This document shows, piece by piece, positions 1 to 13,851 of a stretch of 64,000 bases of DNA. The translations under genes were made by a program, and so were the position numbers. Source of the stretch: Rosellinia necatrix (lineage: Eukaryota > Ascomycota > Sordariomycetes > Xylariales > Xylariaceae); contig JAGYVD010000002.1 in the NCBI GenBank assembly GCA_021209875.1, positions 1,922,001 through 1,986,000 of the forward strand. The letters are read 5' to 3'. Within the stretch, counting starts at the first letter, position 1. The number at the start of each line of letters is the position of its first letter. The notes under the pieces are model-generated. The model saw only the letters and a program-made list of their open reading frames with translations, was not told where the DNA came from and did not search any database.

Positions 1-1933
1 GACTTTCCTCAATGGTTGGGATTTTAAGAACCTCTCGGTGTATGGCATTGAGCGCTGCAGTCGCATCGTCTGCATTGACGACGAGCCTACCAAGTCACGG
101 CCGTTAGCAAGCGGTCATATCATTGACCTCACGCAAACGAACAACCCCCTCCCCCTTCCCCGAGCGTACTTACGATATGCTGATCTCGCTTGCGCCCTGG
201 CTGATGAGATGGATATTGATACTCGCGGCCGCCAACGCCGATAGCGTTTCGTCTGCATCGCTGTCAGTGAGTCCTGTCGTTTCAGAGGATGTGCACGAAC
301 CCGTACTGGCCACTCCGATCTGGCTTCTCATCTTGTGACCGACAATGGTGACGATTGACATGTTCTTGGCGATGGAGACTTGGCCAAAACTCTTCAGATC
401 CTCCTTGAGCCTTAGCACCGCGCTCGAATCGCCTGGTGAATGCACGGCAAGGCTGACATTTCTTTCGCTCGTCGCTATTAAATCAACCGCGATATTGTTC
501 CTCTCGAGCCGCTCGAACACCTGAATCAGGAGACCCCCGGACTTCGTGTTTCTGTTGCAGATCACATTGACTAACAGTATATCGTCTTTGACCGTCACGG
601 CAGTCGGTCTCCTGCGTTCAAATCGGCCAACTGAGAAATCATTCTTCAGTAGAACGCCAGGTGGTGGTATCACCTTCCTGGTTTGGCCAATCTCGAAGGT
701 AGAGGATGTAGATTTTGGGTCAATCAACGTCCCTGCGTTATGGGGTTTGAAGACGTTTTTCAGACGAAGCAAAACGTTTGCTTCGCGAATTTGATCCATT
801 GTCAAGGGGTGGATTACCTGCTTTATCGTCAGCAAACCACGCCGCTACCGAACATCCCCCCATGGGATCGTATAAACGTACCTCGCTGCCATAATATGTC
901 AGTTCTGTCGCCTCGTCCGCTGTAACCGACGGTAGAAGCTGTGCTGAGGGGATTTTCCGTGGGTCGGCCGTGAAGATACCATCGACCTCCTTCCATATCT
1001 GCAGTTCGGTTGCCCCAACTGCCACGGCACACATAGCTGCGCACAAGTCTGAGTATCCTCGGCCAACGGTGCTGATGAGAGAGTTCGGCATTATGCCAAA
1101 AAACCCTACCCACTGTCAACCAATCGAAGTCCGAAAAGCATAGCTATAGAACCTACCCGTAACAATAGGGATCGCAGTTTCGCAATCCTTAATCCGGGTG
1201 GCTATCTCTTCGGCGATAACGTGATAGAATTGAGATCCCAACCTCTCCAGTTCGGCTGCCTGATCAGTGGCTGAGGCGCCAAACACCGCCGACACAACAT
1301 CATCTAGGATAACTGGTTGTGCAGGGATGCCCTAAATACCTGCTTAATATGGTATGGTTGAAGACGACAACACTTTCGCACAAGGGACTCACCTTTGTTA
1401 CTAAACATGCTGCAATAATGATGCATGACAGCTTCTCACCCAAAGAAATAACACGATCTTTGGAGCGCGGGGACAGCTCTCCCACTATCTGCAACAACTT
1501 CAGTGGCCTAGTAGTTGCACCCGATTCACTCGTGGCTCACCTGTGCGGCCAGCAAGAATGTTTTCAAAGCCTCGCATTCCTCTATGACGGTCGTCCTCGT
1601 CCCATCATACTCGTCGAACTCGGTCCGTTTTTCCGCTTCGAAAATAGAATCCAATACGGCGAGGTGGTTGTCTCTGATCAGGTAGATCAGCTCTACCATT
1701 TTCTCCTGCGCATCGACCCCTCGCTCGGAAAGCGCGATGCATTCCAACAGCAGGCTCGTCGTTCCCTTCGCCTTGAAAGTCCCAGATAATGCGGAACAGA
1801 CAATGACGAGCCTGTGGTTTTCTGCGTAGTCTGGAATGATGTTGCCACAGATGGTGTCCATCAGCTTTCCCAGGCTAGTGCCGCCATACTTCTGCACTAG
1901 CCAGGGCTTGTTGACACTTGCGGCGGCGACCAT
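1..1933 (-). CDS. HOM3: Aspartokinase (HOM3), C-terminal end cut by window edge
   Basis: Aspartate kinase phosphorylates L-aspartate, the first step towards threonine, methionine and isoleucine, in the cytosol. The start at 1933 is chosen because KYGGTSLGK, the nucleotide/aspartate-binding signature of the family, follows about 14 residues later; an in-frame upstream ATG at 2014 would add a non-conserved leader. Six exons fit one frame: 1933-1541, 1488-1393, 1331-1157, 1105-882, 817-174 and 86 to the edge. Exon 2 carries SPRSKDRVISLGEKLS; exon 4 carries the STVGRGYSDL motif of the kinase fold. Exon 5 holds regulatory ACT-type sequence (for example VTVKDDILLVNV), the usual site of threonine feedback. 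About 539 residues are visible, and the last exon ends close to the expected C-terminus, so little is missing. Strong family match. Confidence 0.93.
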
Positions 1934-4657
1934 GTTTGGGGGGCGGTAATGAAGAATGACGAATATGTATAGGTTAAACCGACAAGTCAAGCTACGAGTA
2001 GTCCCAAATTGCATGGGAACCCACCCGTGTTAATACCTGGTGCGTAGCCAAGCCCTCCTAGGCTCCTAGGGGCAAGTACTCATGTCACTGCCGTAACGAC
2101 CTACCTACCTACCTACCTACTACTACTACTACCTACCTACCTGCCTACCTACCTAACCTAGCCTGATCAAGGTAAGCGATGGGCTGTGATCACACAATGG
2201 CACGCCGGAATTGTGCGTCGGATCTGGGGCCGCTCCGCACAGCTGCATTGAAGCCTGGTATCCGGCACCATGCGCCATACACTAACTGACATCTTGTCTA
2301 GCATACGGACGAAGGAATCATCTTCAATCGTCCCACATGCCTACGAACAGATCCCGCGCGCGGCCCTTGGCGATCCAGGCAAGGTCCCGGTCCCGAGCTA
2401 AGCACTTGGATTCTTGGCGAGCCCGTGTTCTTGGAAGAAAAATGGGACCTCCACGAGAATCTCCGTTGAATATTTCATGGTACCCTTCCTACTCCCTTTC
2501 TTTACGGCGGCGTTTGGATCGATGAAGCAGCCGAGTGAAGTCGGCCCATTGTCGTACCAGTATCTAAAATTTTTCATTGCCGAAGTACTGTCAACGGTAT
2601 TTGCTAGGCCTGTCCCCCCTTCGCAGCAGGTGCTTTACCGAATGCGAATCGGTATTATATGCCTGGCTGCAGGCAACGGGCAAAGGTCAGCCAGAAGAGC
2701 GCTGCATCCACGGGAAGCCGTCCCGCGGTGTGTTGATAGCGGCACATAAGCCACGTCTGCATACCGTACTGGCACATGGATGTAGTCATGCTGTCACAGT
2801 TACAGTATTGAACCTAGATCTATTACAATTATGCACCGTAGCACGGATCTGTTTTCACGTCGTACGGCCTATAACATATAGAACCCATGGGCTTGAAACG
2901 TTCATTGCCTTGCACTTCCTTTGAACTAACATGGGTGAGCATAGAAGGCAATGGATGCATACTTGGGGCACAATCGAAAACGATTGATACCAGGTGGGAG
3001 AAAGATATCTGTTCTCATACTATCATCATGCAAAATCTAAGGGCTTGCCAAGTCCATACATTACCTACTGGGGCTACCTAGTTTCACAGTGTTTCCTTCG
3101 TTACTCACGCCAAAGTCACGTAGGACTGAACCACTTCAAAACCTATGACAACTCATGGCTAGCTTCCTATAAATTAACACCGCGGTATAGATAATATGGG
3201 ATAATTGCGGGCCAATTCATGGATACTACCCCGGATGTAGAGACAACTTTGAGCCTCATTACCAAGACAGCGAAACCCCGATCGCATGCCGCAGGTCGCA
3301 TTAATCAGATGCTGACAAGACGGGAGTTATTTGAAACTCGCCCATCGCCCGCTGCCCTTCGCCCGTCGCCCGTTTTCCCCAACGCCTCAAACAAATCTGG
3401 ATGCGCCTTTGCCTCTCGCCGCTCCCCGACATGACGGAGGGACCCGGCGAGGTTTGATTGTTGGCCTTTCTCATCGTGTGCTTCATGGCAAAGCCGAATA
3501 CGCGTGGTACACAAACACCGGCCTCCGCAACACCTGGGAACAGACTAGTCTCCGCGTGGCAATTACATCGTACGAATCTTCGGAAGCCCCGTCCACAATC
3601 CAAACACCGACTGACTCTTACAAATTTCACAATGGACAACATCCCATATTGACTATCCGGTTTTTTTTCTTTCTCGTTACCGTCGTCCGGCATCTTTTCA
3701 TTAGTCCCGCTCACTAAAACTATTAGTCCGGCCCAGGCCAACGCCAGCAGCTCTTTAACGGTATTGTGTTGATTATAATGTCATACGATAGCGGCGCCAG
3801 CAACAGCCCCCAAGTTCGCGCCAGCGCGTTCGGCTCATACGCAATCCCATGATTACTCCCCCATGCGTCGAGCACTGCAGATGTTTCCGGGCTCGTACGG
3901 GTAGGTCGGGGTGCAGATTCAGTGCGACTTCAGCGCATGTGTAAGCAAGCAAAGCAAAAGCACAACGAAACACCCTTTCAGGGGGTCACATACAGCCAGA
4001 TAGATACACCACCATGGCAGATCTCTTACCCGTCCGTCGCTCCGTCATAGTTTGGTTCGCTTCGGCACGATACAATGTAACTCGGCGTCTTCCCACGCAC
4101 GCCCCCCAGCTTTTTGCCTTCCACGGTATCCTACCCTGTCCCATGCTACCCGTGGGGCCGGGATTTGCTGTTGGGCCCCTCTTGGCCCTTGCTCGGGGTC
4201 TGGCGTCGTATTACCCTACCGGTTGTCCCCATACTTATGATGCATCCTTGTTGATGCCAAGCTGGGATGGCTATCAATCCGGGGGGGACATGTTTGTTGG
4301 TACGCATACATGGGCGCCTACACCTTATAGGAAGCTCCACTTACAACATGCCGCCGCATATCCCGGCCACGGTTGATGTTGAAGAAGCATGTAGGACGAG
4401 AGTCCCATTCCGCGCGCAAACGCAAAAAGTCGGCGGACAAAAGATTCCCAGTTCGGGCAGGTATCCAGCTACCCTAGTCTAGGCAGGTAACTCTGCTGGA
4501 TTTAAACTTCTCGACGGCTCCCGCGCGTGAGGGAAGATAACACACGTCACCCCCCTCTCCCCCCGGCGTTCGCAAACCCTCCCGAAAGTGTACTGGTTTG
4601 ACCTGTGTGTGACCTGTGATACGTTTCTCGATTCTGATATACCTTTGCGACCTCATC
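1934..4657. other. Intergenic region between HOM3 and nitrilase promoters
   Basis: This 2.7 kb gap separates two divergently transcribed genes, so it should hold both promoters. It contains an ACCT-repeat tract at 2101-2160. Several open frames occur (for example 3301-3741 on the minus strand and 4014-4376 on the plus strand), but none shows a recognisable domain or convincing splice structure. I see no tRNA or transposon here. Confidence 0.7.
2101..2160. repeat. (CTAC)n/(ACCT)n simple repeat
   Basis: Tandem CTAC units interrupted by a short CTA run and one CTGC variant. It is one member of the ACCT/AGGT-type repeats found across most intergenic gaps of this window. Confidence 0.9.
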
Positions 4658-6339
4658 ATGCCTCCCAACAAAATCGTCAGGGTCGCCGCCGTCCAGGCCG
4701 CCCCGGTATCCTTCGACCTCCAGAAGAGCCTCGCGAAGCTGACTAAATTGACCGCCGAAGCAGCGGGGGCAGGTGCCGAGCTGGTGGCTTTCCCGTGAGT
4801 GAAAACATTGAACATGGGGTTGCATCCTCCCCCGACCAGCACATCAACGCGGCGCCATGTTACCCACTTCTCACCGAAACTACAACAGCGGCGTTTTTTT
4901 TTTCCTCCCACGGGAACAAAACTGGTCTCAGGGCTAATTTACATGGATTGCTAGAGAGGCGTTTCTATCAGCCTACCCTTGGCGCTATGCCTTCGACGCC
5001 ACGATAGGAGCGAGGGAGCCCCGCGGTAAGCACGCCGTTTTCATTCGCTCTACAACTCGGCCCTGGTTACAGTAGGTGATGAGAAACTTGGCTGAGGAAA
5101 TACTGGTCTTGGCGTGAAAGCAGGCCGGGAATGGTACCGCAGGTATTACGACTCGGCCGTGGCCGTCCCGTCGCCCGAGGTAGACGTGATTGCGGACGCG
5201 GCGCGGACACATAACGTGTATCTCCAGGTCGGCATCATCGAGAAGGAAGGGGGGACGCTGTACTGCACGGCGTTGCTGCTCGGCAGGGACGGGTCCGTCC
5301 TGCTAAAGCATAGAAAGGTAAGACCAATGTTGGAGCAAATTTCCCGCCCATTATGTTTCACATAAGAGGAATTTTGCTCAAACACGAGGAATACGTAGTT
5401 GGTCCCAACGGCAGCCGAACGCCTGGTCTGGGGAAGAGGGGCTGGAGACGGGCTGGGAGTGGTGCAGACAGATATCGGCAAGATCGGCACGTTAATCTGG
5501 TGAGTTAAAGAAAAAAAAAATTACCCGTACCCAGAACTCTGGCGATCCATACATACATGCTGACGCGAACGCCTCTCCCTTGCGTGTAACAGCTGGGAGA
5601 ATTACATGCCCGCGGCGCGCATGGCGCTGTACCAGCAAGGGATAGAGTATGTATGCCCCCGAATCGGGTCGAGACACAATTGAAAAAAAAAAAAAAAAAA
5701 AAAAGGAGGGCCAGCGACTGATTTGATAACAACACACAGAATATACCTAGCCCCGACCGCGGACGACCTGGACACGTGGACGGCGTCGATGCAGCACATC
5801 GCCAAGGAGGGCCGCTGCTTCGTCGTCACGGTCAACTCGATGACCAAGGTCTCGGACTTTCCGGCCGACTATCCTCCCTTCACAGCCGAGCACCCCGATC
5901 GCAGACCCGACGGCGCGCAGTGGGAGCCCGACGATGTCGTGAACCGCGGCGGGTCTTTTGTCGCGGGGCCCCTGGGCGCGCGGCTGACAGAGCCCCTGTG
6001 GGACAAGGAGGGCATTGTATATGCCGACCTACCTATGTCCGCAGTCACCGAGTCTAGGGTAAGTTTTCAGCTTTCGTTTTGTGATCCCACCGGGAAGTAT
6101 AAATTAGCTAATGGATTCTATGAAACCGCTTAATATAGCTTGATTTCGATCCCGTTGGAAGTTATTCCCGCCCCGATGTGTTGTAAGTTTGGCCCTTACA
6201 ACCCCCCTCCCCCCCCCTCCACCCCCTGGTAAAACGGTGGCTCTGCCAAGTGTAAGAAACATCAGCTCACAACTACCGGCCTCGCAGCACATTGACAGTA
6301 AACACTAAGCCCGGAACGAGTGTAAACTTCGTAAACTAG
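4658..6339 (+). CDS. Nitrilase-family carbon-nitrogen hydrolase
   Basis: Predicted cytosolic hydrolase of nitriles or related C-N bonds. Eight exons keep one frame: 4658-4794, 4955-5025, 5124-5317, 5399-5499, 5593-5646, 5740-6058, 6139-6182 and 6288-6339, giving 323 aa. The family Glu-Lys-Cys triad is present: Glu about 47 in the FPEAF context, Lys134 in HRKLVPT, and Cys168 in CWENYMP, the nitrilase signature. The start is set by RVAAVQAAP, the conserved first strand, only a few residues after the ATG. The intron after exon 5 holds a long poly-A run (about 5682-5704). Length fits fungal nitrilases (about 320-350 aa). Substrate cannot be decided from sequence; arylacetonitrilase or cyanide-hydrating activity are both possible. 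Nothing nearby suggests a dedicated nitrile pathway. Confidence 0.9.
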
Positions 6340-7260
6340 AGATCGAGCCGCAACTACAGTCAGCAGGTCCCTGTGAGGGTGGGGGGAGATAAGCTGGGAT
6401 CGGCGATTCTTGATGCCAGATGGATGTTGGGGTGCATGTAAGCACTATAGGCAGTTGTATATTCGCACGAAAATAGAAGTAAACAGCATCATATTGATTG
6501 TTTTACGACCCTAGCGAGTATGTCGTTATGAGGAATGCTGTCACCGATGATAATTTTCCAAATCGGTTCTGCTAGACGTGAAGTTCCGCACATGTGGTGA
6601 AACGGATCGAATCCGGCGAATATCGGACGACTGAGCAACCTGTGACGGCGTGACACGCTTGACGACCACGTCCACCAGTGGCTTGGTTATCGCGGAAAGC
6701 CCTCGACCCCCTTCCCTGCCCTGCTCTGCCCCATCTCCCTAGTCTAACCAGGGAAAATTCCGGCGGCCGCATGGCTTTTCCCTTGCATCGACCCAAGCAA
6801 CTGTGTTGGTGGGAGGTGTCAGCAAAAAGTCTTGCCACTCACGGACCGTCCAGCGTTGCCCGCGACCGCCAGGTGGACCCCCCCCGGAATGGTACGATGG
6901 CAATGCCGAGCGTTTGTTCGGGGTTTGCTGGTGGGCGTTGGTTGCATTGCAGAACAAACGGGGTTCGACGCAGGTAAGACCGCAAACATCCTGGGCGAAT
7001 CGGCGTGACATTACAGTGAACTTGCGGGGAGATAAGGGCGCTCGGGAGTTTGATATGCGCGGCAGAGGAGTCCGCTCGAGAAACGATATTTAAAGCTGAG
7101 TCGTATACTTTCATCCGTTCGAGGGTAGAGCTCTCTCTGTGTCAGTAGTTTCGAAGCAATACCGAAGAATACCTCACGGGGATCTCAATATCCCAACGAT
7201 AACAGTATAGAAATTTCAAACCCCCCAACCCCCTTCCCCCATAGTTAACTCTGCGATATA
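6340..7260. other. Intergenic region upstream of the sulfhydrylase gene
   Basis: No convincing gene. The stretch between 6650 and 7100 is GC-rich with overlapping open frames on both strands, none with a recognisable domain. The last 150 bases before the ATG at 7261 are pyrimidine-rich with a C-run near 7220, a common leader style in filamentous fungi. Confidence 0.6.
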
Positions 7261-9140
<1,880 letters not shown>

Positions 9141-9507
9141 GATAAGGTGCGAGGCTAGATGCTTTACGGCTGTGCTCGCTCGACAAGAGCAACCCCCTTT
9201 CAGTGTCCTGGATACTGGTTGTGTTGGTTGTATTGGTTGTATTGGTGTCTTCTTAGGAGGTAGACGGCAATGGGGATGACAGGGCGGAGGCACTTAATTA
9301 TGATAATAGTCATCAATTGAATCCTTCACCGCCGTCAAATATTGAATCTCGTGTAGCGACTTCGTCCGGGGATGAATGACAGAACCACGTGCCTGCTCGG
9401 CTTCAATAGGTCTTGATAGGTTGTTGATTGTTGGTTGGTCGTGAACGGATGACTTAATACTACCCATGTATAACTATGTAAGCTGTATATAACCAAGCCT
9501 GTATGGT

Positions 9508-9600
9508 ACTACTACCTACACTACACTACACTACTACTACTATACTGCTACTACACGGGTACTACCTACTGCAGTACTGCTACCTGCACCTACCTCAGCC
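9508..9600. repeat. CTA/CTAC degenerate microsatellite
   Basis: Runs of CTA and CTAC units with variants, grading into CTACCTGCACCTACC. Confidence 0.8.
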
Positions 9601-9754
9601 AGCGCTGCGGATGGTTATCGGCCCCCGAGTCCCGACTAACAAGAATGATTAATATGGGTCTCATTAGAAAGCCGAGGCAATAAATCGCGGTCGACATACT
9701 GTACTGATACTGTATACACGGCACTTGGCTATCCTGTACCTACACGTATCCATA

Positions 9755-9832
9755 TATATGTATGTAATGTAGGTAATGTATTGTAAGTTACTTATATGTA
9801 TGTATGTATGTAAGTAATGTAAGTAAGTACTC
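9755..9832. repeat. TATG/TAAG degenerate microsatellite
   Basis: Alternating TATG, TAATG and TAAG units with no coding potential. Confidence 0.75.
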
Positions 9833-9964
9833 CAACATCGGACAGAACTTCGACCTTCTCACCTGGTTTTCCCTCTCGTGATGTGCATTTCAAGGGAGAT
9901 CAAGCGATAACTAAGAGACTCCCCGAACAGAGCTTACGGCTGGCTGACAAGAATCATCACCACC

Positions 9965-11150
9965 ATGGGCGGCAAAATAGAATGCTATCTCGACATTGGT
10001 ATGTGCCGCACAACGATACGAATGATGTTATCACTAAGGTATGACATGCAGCGTCGTATTACAGCTATATCGCCTTCGTCCAGCTGCAGCAAAACCGGGA
10101 ACTGTTGAACGAGAATGGGGTCGAAATAGAGTGAGCGCGCCCACGTCTCAGCCGACCTCTCATTTCTCACACCTTGGCACGTCCGTGTTGTTGACCTCTC
10201 CCGATTCGTAGAATCCACCCATTCCTCATCGGCGGTGTCAACGCCGCTTCAGGTGAGTGAGTGGGCGAGCGAGCGAGCGAGAGACCGACCCCCCTAGACG
10301 TTGGACGTGGACGTGAATAGGGCGGTTTGCTAACCCTTGGGGAACCAAAAAAAAAACAAGGCAACAGCCCCCCATGGCTAGTCCCGGCGAAGGCTAGGTA
10401 TTCCAAGTACGACACTCGACGGGCCGCCGCGGCCCTAGGTCTGAAGGACGTCTCGGTGCCAGGCGATCTGATGGAGATGGGCAAGACCCTATTGGTACGT
10501 ATAGTCCGGGCTTGCGGGCCAAAGTCAGCCACCCGCCACACACAAACATACACACACACATATATATATATATATACACGCACACACCACATACGCATTT
10601 GCAAGCCCGCTAACGTGACGCCCGCGAAAACCTCCAGCCGATGCGCGCCATGACCTACATCAAGGCGGCCTTCCCGGCGGCCGTCTACACGGCTGCCTTC
10701 GGGTACCTGTTCCACGCGTTCTGGACGCTGCACAAGGTCCCGAACGGCGCGCCCGTGCTGAGGGAGGTCCTGTCCGAGATCCCGGCGGGCTTCTCGCTCG
10801 CGTCCCTCTCCCTCTCCCTTCCCCGCGACGCCTCCGCGGCCGGGATCGGGATCGGGGCGGAGAGGCTCTTCACGCCCGAGCAGGTCGCGCGGGTTCTGGA
10901 CGCCGTCTCCCTGGCCGAGGTGAAGGGCGCGCTCAAGGCGCGCGTCGACGAGGCCCTCGCCCGCGGCGCCTTCGGGGCCCCCTGGATCTGGGCCACCGAC
11001 GCCCGCGGCCGCGGCGAGCCCTTCTTCGGCAGCGACCGCTGGCACTGCGTCTACGACTTCCTGGGCCTGCCCTATCGGAAGATGGAGTTGTTGCCGCCGC
11101 CGCCGCCGCAGCAGCAGCAGCAGCAGAAGAAGAAGAAAGCCAAGCTCTAG
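9965..11150 (+). CDS. DsbA-fold oxidoreductase, kappa-class glutathione S-transferase-like
   Basis: Likely glutathione-using transferase or isomerase of the DsbA/2-hydroxychromene-2-carboxylate isomerase family. Five exons fit: 9965-9998, 10052-10130, 10212-10252, 10361-10494 and 10638-11150 (266 aa). The first strand plus YLDIASYYSYI matches the kappa-GST active-site region, where a Ser replaces the thioredoxin Cys pair (Ser13 here). GNSPPWLVPAKARY, PMRAMTYIK and the C-terminal FGAPWIWA (the cis-Pro-type GVP segment of the family) support it. The very short first exons are why simple ORF calling misses the N-terminus. The last 20 residues are poly-Pro, poly-Gln, poly-Lys and look like a repeat expansion outside the fold. 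The fourth intron contains a CA/TA dinucleotide tract. No recognisable peroxisomal PTS1, although kappa GSTs are often mitochondrial or peroxisomal. Confidence 0.86.
10539..10588. repeat. (CA)n-(TA)n-(CA)n tract inside an intron
   Basis: Dinucleotide repeat within intron 4 of the DsbA-fold gene; CA units flank a pure TA core. Confidence 0.85.
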
Positions 11151-11636
11151 GCTGAGCATTGGGGAAGGGGACTTGCTTGCTGGTTATTAGCTTACTACTC
11201 TGCTAGCTCCCTCCCCTTTTTTGACGCGTATTAAAAAGCACGGCATTGAATCTTAATCAAGATTTGGAGTGATAATCATTTATAAAGCTAAAGAATGTCA
11301 AATTCTTAAATAAATAGCTAACTTAGGTTTACCTATATATATCTAGTATTCGTAGCATATTAGACTACATGTCGTTATTAATTATATAATTGCTGTCGTA
11401 TATGTTTCTGTTTTTCCCTGTCGATCTATAAAGGTCGTTTTGGTTGTCGTGAGATTTCGTCATGTCGTTAGAGAGTTCGTGAAAACATCCAGCTTGGTAG
11501 ATTGATACCAAGAATCGGCAAGAATCTCGCCGCCCAGATTACGGAAATGGCGATGATATAATCAATATATACACCCTCCCCTCCCCCCCTCCTCCCCCCG
11601 CTCAGGACCCGGCTCGGCGCCACCGTCCTGCACATC
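11151..11636. other. AT-rich convergent intergenic region
   Basis: Two genes end here tail to tail. The sequence from about 11225 to 11420 is AT-rich with short TATATA runs, as expected for shared 3-prime ends and polyadenylation signals. No gene seen. Confidence 0.65.
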
Positions 11637-13851
11637 TTAGATAGTAAGACCTTTCTCCGGCGTGTGGAAAAGAGAATGGGATGTTTTCGACAGTCCCGTT
11701 GAGATCCTATTATTCGAGTCCCATGTAGCGGCCTTAGTCATGGTCTTCTTGCGCATGATGGCGAGAATTTCGGTCTCCATGCGCGCAATGCCCTGCTCGA
11801 TATCGAGATCTTCAAGAGCGTACGCCTTCTCGCGCCTCCGGTCCAGGAACCACCACGCACCCACTATGGCCGCGGTGAGAGGGATCGTGATGGCAAAGTA
11901 GACCCAAAGCTCCTGAGAGACTTCAGAGCCCTCGGCTACAAGAAAAAGATTCATTAGGCGATCATGAATTTCTTATCCAAGTTTGTAGCTGGAGCTGTCT
12001 AGAGACAAACGACATCGGGGTAGACTGGCTGGCTGCTTGACTTACGAACGTTGAAATTGAAGAATGTCATGCTAAACACAGAGGATAAGAAGGTTCCCGG
12101 AAGGAATATTGCACCAAGCAAGGATAATGTCTTCATTGCCGTACTGTCGCGCTTGCTTGCGTGCGCCAACCGTCGTTGCTGTGCAGCCATCTCGAGGTTC
12201 AGCTTCGACTCCTTCTGAGTGATGATATTATACAACTGAAATAATCGTGGTCAGTCCCTTCATCGTTAAGCGTAAATGTAAACCACTTACAGCTTGCCGC
12301 TGGATATGTAATCTTTCTAGCGTGGTGTGAATATAGTGTTCTTGGCCGGTCAATTTCACGCGATAGAACTCCAACCGGGCCACCATACTGCCATGCAGAG
12401 CTCTCAGCTTCTTGGCGGTAACATTAGTCTGTATGCCTGCCTTTTCCTCGAACTTCACCATGGCTAACTTCATTTCCTTAATGATCTCTTGATAAGCTTG
12501 GGGGCGCTTCCACAACACTTGTGAATGGCACTCAACAAGGTCTCGATTGATACCGTCAACGTCGAAATCCGTATACTCTTCCTTTTTTTCAATTTCCGTA
12601 CGCATAGTAATGGCATTCTCAAGACGCCTGAGCCAATCTCGTGCGTTTCGTTGTCGGACATCCACCTCGGGCGACAGGTCATGCGAGAGTATAATGACCG
12701 GGAGCAGCATCGGGTGCCCGACTTCACTATGACATGCGGCCAGGTGTTTGATTGCATCGTTAATAACTGATGATTCCGTCCCTTTCACGTATCCAGTCGT
12801 AATCTTCGTATTAAACGAATAGGATAGCATGACTTCCCAGCCACGGGTCTTGCCCTTCTTCCGTACATCGGATTTCCGAAAGATGATCTCTACGAAATGA
12901 TTAGACCTTGCAGCCAGACCAGAGCCAAGGATAGGATTCTAACAGCTAATACAAGAAATCAATCACATCGGAGGGGGTTATCATACGTAAATGAGGGTCA
13001 TCCTCGTCCTGGTCATAGGCGCACCAAAAGGCGGGCCCCACAAGGCTACCGCCCTCGACCGCCCGGAACGGCAGACGCATCTTTCTCACCATCGATCGAT
13101 ATTGCCCGTGCGTTAGCGAGATGTAGTTTGGAGCAAAGGTTTCATTCTCGCAGGCGTTCCTCTGGATCCTGTTGCGTTGTTAGTTAATGAAGTTATGGTG
13201 GATAGGGTGGAGGCCTCCCATACACCAACCGGATCCCATCCAGCAATTTAACATCATGCCCCAGGTCCGGCGGGGCGAAGGCGCCCTAGAATGTGAATAT
13301 ATGTTAGCGGCCAGCAAACGCAATAATATATATATATATATATGTATATCAGGTTTGTTTACTCTCTCTCGTAAAGCGAGACCTATCAGTTCAATCGGAG
13401 CCGCGTACGGAATTTTTGACCATGGCGGTCAGGTATCGTAGGAGTGTCAGACATCGTGGAGTCAGACATCGCCGACCCTTCCCACTACCCCGCCAGCCGC
13501 CGGCCAAAAATCCCGGCCTCCGAATCGGCAAACCCAAAGGAGGGAGGGGGGAACATATGCGTAAATAGACTTACACGACGGTCAAGAAAGTTTTCAAACT
13601 CGTCGGGAGTCAAAGGATGGTCCTCACTGGAGTTGAGCGATTCGTCCTATAGGCAGATTAGAACCAGACGTGTGTGTGTGGTGGGTCTCGTCGAATGGCG
13701 GCGAGAAAGCCGAATTTTCTCGGCTGGCGTCACAGGGTCGCAGCAGCACAGGCTCACGTACCGAGTAGTTGAATATCTCCAGGTAGTGAGTCTTCTCATG
13801 AACAACCTTGCAGGCGTTGACGTTGGAGTCGAACAGGTAGTCGTCCATCAT
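11637..13851 (-). CDS. CorA-like membrane protein
   Basis: Seven exons fit one frame: 13851-13762, 13646-13575, 13285-13230, 13168-12987, 12889-12291, 12235-12046 and 11935-11637, giving 495 aa. The N-terminal third is a soluble domain with EDHPLTPDEFENFL and a FRAVEGG segment. The middle is long-helical (QVLWKRPQAYQEI to LERLHIQRQ), as in the CorA funnel. It is followed by FLPGTFLSSVFSM, the first membrane helix signature of fungal CorA-like proteins, and by ELWVYFAITIPLTAAIVGAWWF, the second helix. The canonical GMN selectivity motif of magnesium channels is missing; FSM occupies its place. Ion specificity is therefore uncertain. The start at 13851 (two tandem ATGs) is plausible, but an upstream exon cannot be excluded. 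Confidence 0.8.
13322..13346. repeat. (TA)n tract inside an intron
   Basis: TA dinucleotide run within the intron between exons 2 and 3 of the CorA-like gene. Confidence 0.85.

Larger units (their letters stand above)
9141..9964. other. Intergenic region rich in CTA and TATG simple repeats
   Basis: No gene seen. It holds a CTA/CTAC-type tract (about 9508-9600) and a TATG/TAAG-type tract (about 9755-9832). The region contains the end of the sulfhydrylase transcript and the promoter of the next gene. Confidence 0.7.

Noticed and set aside
4014..4376. 120-codon frame with a good start context (CCACCATGG)
   Set aside because: No family resemblance, unusual Pro/His-rich composition and no splicing partner; kept only as a note.
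10167..11159. 330-codon minus-strand frame antisense to the DsbA-fold gene
   Set aside because: It overlaps four exons and introns of a gene with clear family motifs; its Arg/Gly/Leu-rich content reflects the GC-rich complement and repeats.
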